From positions 1 to 5,585 of the forward strand of contig JAITNU010000039.1 of the NCBI GenBank assembly GCA_031290325.1: 5,585 nucleotides of DNA, in the 5' to 3' direction. Shown here piece by piece: positions 5,061-5,585 of the stretch (position 1 is the stretch's first letter; each line of letters opens with the position of its first letter). The notes under the pieces are model-generated. The model did no database searches and was not told where the DNA came from. It worked only from the letters and a program-made list of their open reading frames with translations. The stretch is from Treponema sp. (GTDB lineage Bacteria; Spirochaetota; Spirochaetia; Treponematales; Breznakiellaceae). Made by a program: the position numbers and the translations under genes.

Positions 5061-5114
5061 AACCACAGAGTTTCACGGAGTACCCACGGAGGGAATATAA
5101 AATCTTCCTCCGTG
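5061..5114. repeat. CACRGAG repeat element with hairpin, between the chemoreceptor gene and trpB2
   Basis: Three direct units, CACAGAG (5064-5070), CACGGAG (5074-5080) and CACGGAG (5085-5091), are spaced 10 and 11 bases apart. An inverted CTCCGTG follows at 5108-5114. The last direct unit and the inverted one form a hairpin, CACGGAGG/CCTCCGTG (8 bp, loop 14), followed on the plus strand by five T. It begins with AACCACAGAG, the look of dispersed CACAGAG intergenic repeats I remember from several bacterial genomes. It lies 19 bases after the chemoreceptor stop and could help end that transcript, but the T run is on the opposite strand. Confidence 0.6.
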
Positions 5115-5133
5115 TTTTTCTTCTTCGGTGGAC

Positions 5134-5585
5134 TTACTCAACCTTAAACTTGGACACTTCCCGTACCAGGGCGTTAATATTTTCTTTATTATGACCACTG
5201 ATATCATCTACCTGATTGACCGCGATGCTGATATGATCCGCGCCGTTAGCCATCTCGTTTATACCGTTGGTGATTTCCTGGGTCGCCATCTCAAGGTTCT
5301 TACCCTCGGTGATAACCTGCCGACTGCCCTGAAGCATCTCTTCAGAACCGCCCTTTACCATCTGGGTTACTTCGTTCAAGTAGCTTATCGCTTGGAGGAT
5401 CTGCCGGCTGCCCTCATTCTGTTCTTCCATAGCGCTGCGGATAGTTTGTTCCTGATCGGATACAATCTTAACGCCTGAGTCAATCGCTTCAAACTTGTTC
5501 AAAACGGCGTCTGTGGATTTCGTGATCTTGTCTATGGAATCCTTTATCTTCTTCAAAACGCTGCCGATTGTTTTTGACTGCTCCC
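5134..5585 (-). CDS. Methyl-accepting chemotaxis protein, C-terminal part
   Basis: The gene runs off the right edge; 149 complete codons plus a stop are present and the frame is open to the last base. The sequence is a long heptad-like coiled coil without hydrophobic membrane segments: the descending arm of the receptor signalling domain after the hairpin tip. Typical pieces are EEQNEGSRQILQAI, LNEVTQMVKGGSEEML, the EITNGINEMANGAD region and the closing NKENINALVREVSKF. Glu/Gln pairs in such stretches are likely methylation sites for CheR and CheB. The sensory domain, membrane helices and the CheA/CheW-binding tip are outside the window. An internal TTG at 5556 is not the start, as the coding frame continues beyond it. 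It has no CheR-docking pentapeptide (it ends FKVE). In spirochaetes such receptors signal through CheA to the periplasmic flagella. Confidence 0.92.
   Translation of the reverse strand, partial: EQSKTIGSVLKKIKDSIDKITKSTDAVLNKFEAIDSGVKIVSDQEQTIRSAMEEQNEGSRQILQAISYLNEVTQMVKGGSEEMLQGSRQVITEGKNLEMATQEITNGINEMANGADHISIAVNQVDDISGHNKENINALVREVSKFKVE

Noticed and set aside
5134..5556. A complete 140-residue chemotaxis-like protein starting at TTG 5556
   Set aside because: The coding frame continues to the window edge with receptor-like residues, so this is the tail of a longer receptor, not a small separate gene.

Overview
The window looks like part of a spirochaete chromosome, most likely a Treponema-type organism of roughly 50% GC such as those of insect guts. 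This is inferred mainly from the chemoreceptor tail at the right edge, whose spacing and closing residues (NKENINALVREVSKFKVE) resemble Treponema receptors. A tRNA without an encoded CCA and a Lys-type aspartokinase are compatible with it. No rRNA or marker gene proves the genus.

Layout. Positions 1-660 (+) hold the end of one gene and the whole of the next. Both encode the same unrecognised family, so this is a tandem duplication, closed by a strong intrinsic terminator at 689-715. A small minus-strand gene follows (824-1006) for a one-TM, Cys-rich protein of the FeoB-associated type. It has its own promoter, overlapped by a Fur-like sequence. Downstream of it, an open frame with a CxxC motif runs up to the shared terminator. 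The aspartokinase gene (1152-2483, -) is preceded by tRNA-Lys(CTT) (2618-2690, -), each with a recognisable promoter. Peptidyl-tRNA hydrolase (2875-3531, +) is divergent from the tRNA and convergent, with a 4-base gap, with a stand-alone TrpB2-type PLP enzyme (3536-4918, -). That enzyme has a near-consensus promoter and a palindromic operator-like site in its leader. A repeat of CACRGAG units spaced 10-11 bases lies at 5061-5114. The C-terminal part of a methyl-accepting chemotaxis protein (5134-5585, -) runs off the right edge.

How the genes relate. Most are separate housekeeping units, not one operon. The one suggestive pairing is a lysine tRNA directly ahead of the first enzyme of lysine and other aspartate-family synthesis, with no visible terminator between them. 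The least explained stretches are the duplicated unknown family, the 715-1150 region (frame-shifted CxxC tail, possible metal-regulated promoter, 13-base match to the 16S rRNA tail) and the repeat ahead of the chemoreceptor. I found no clear defence system, CRISPR array or mobile element.
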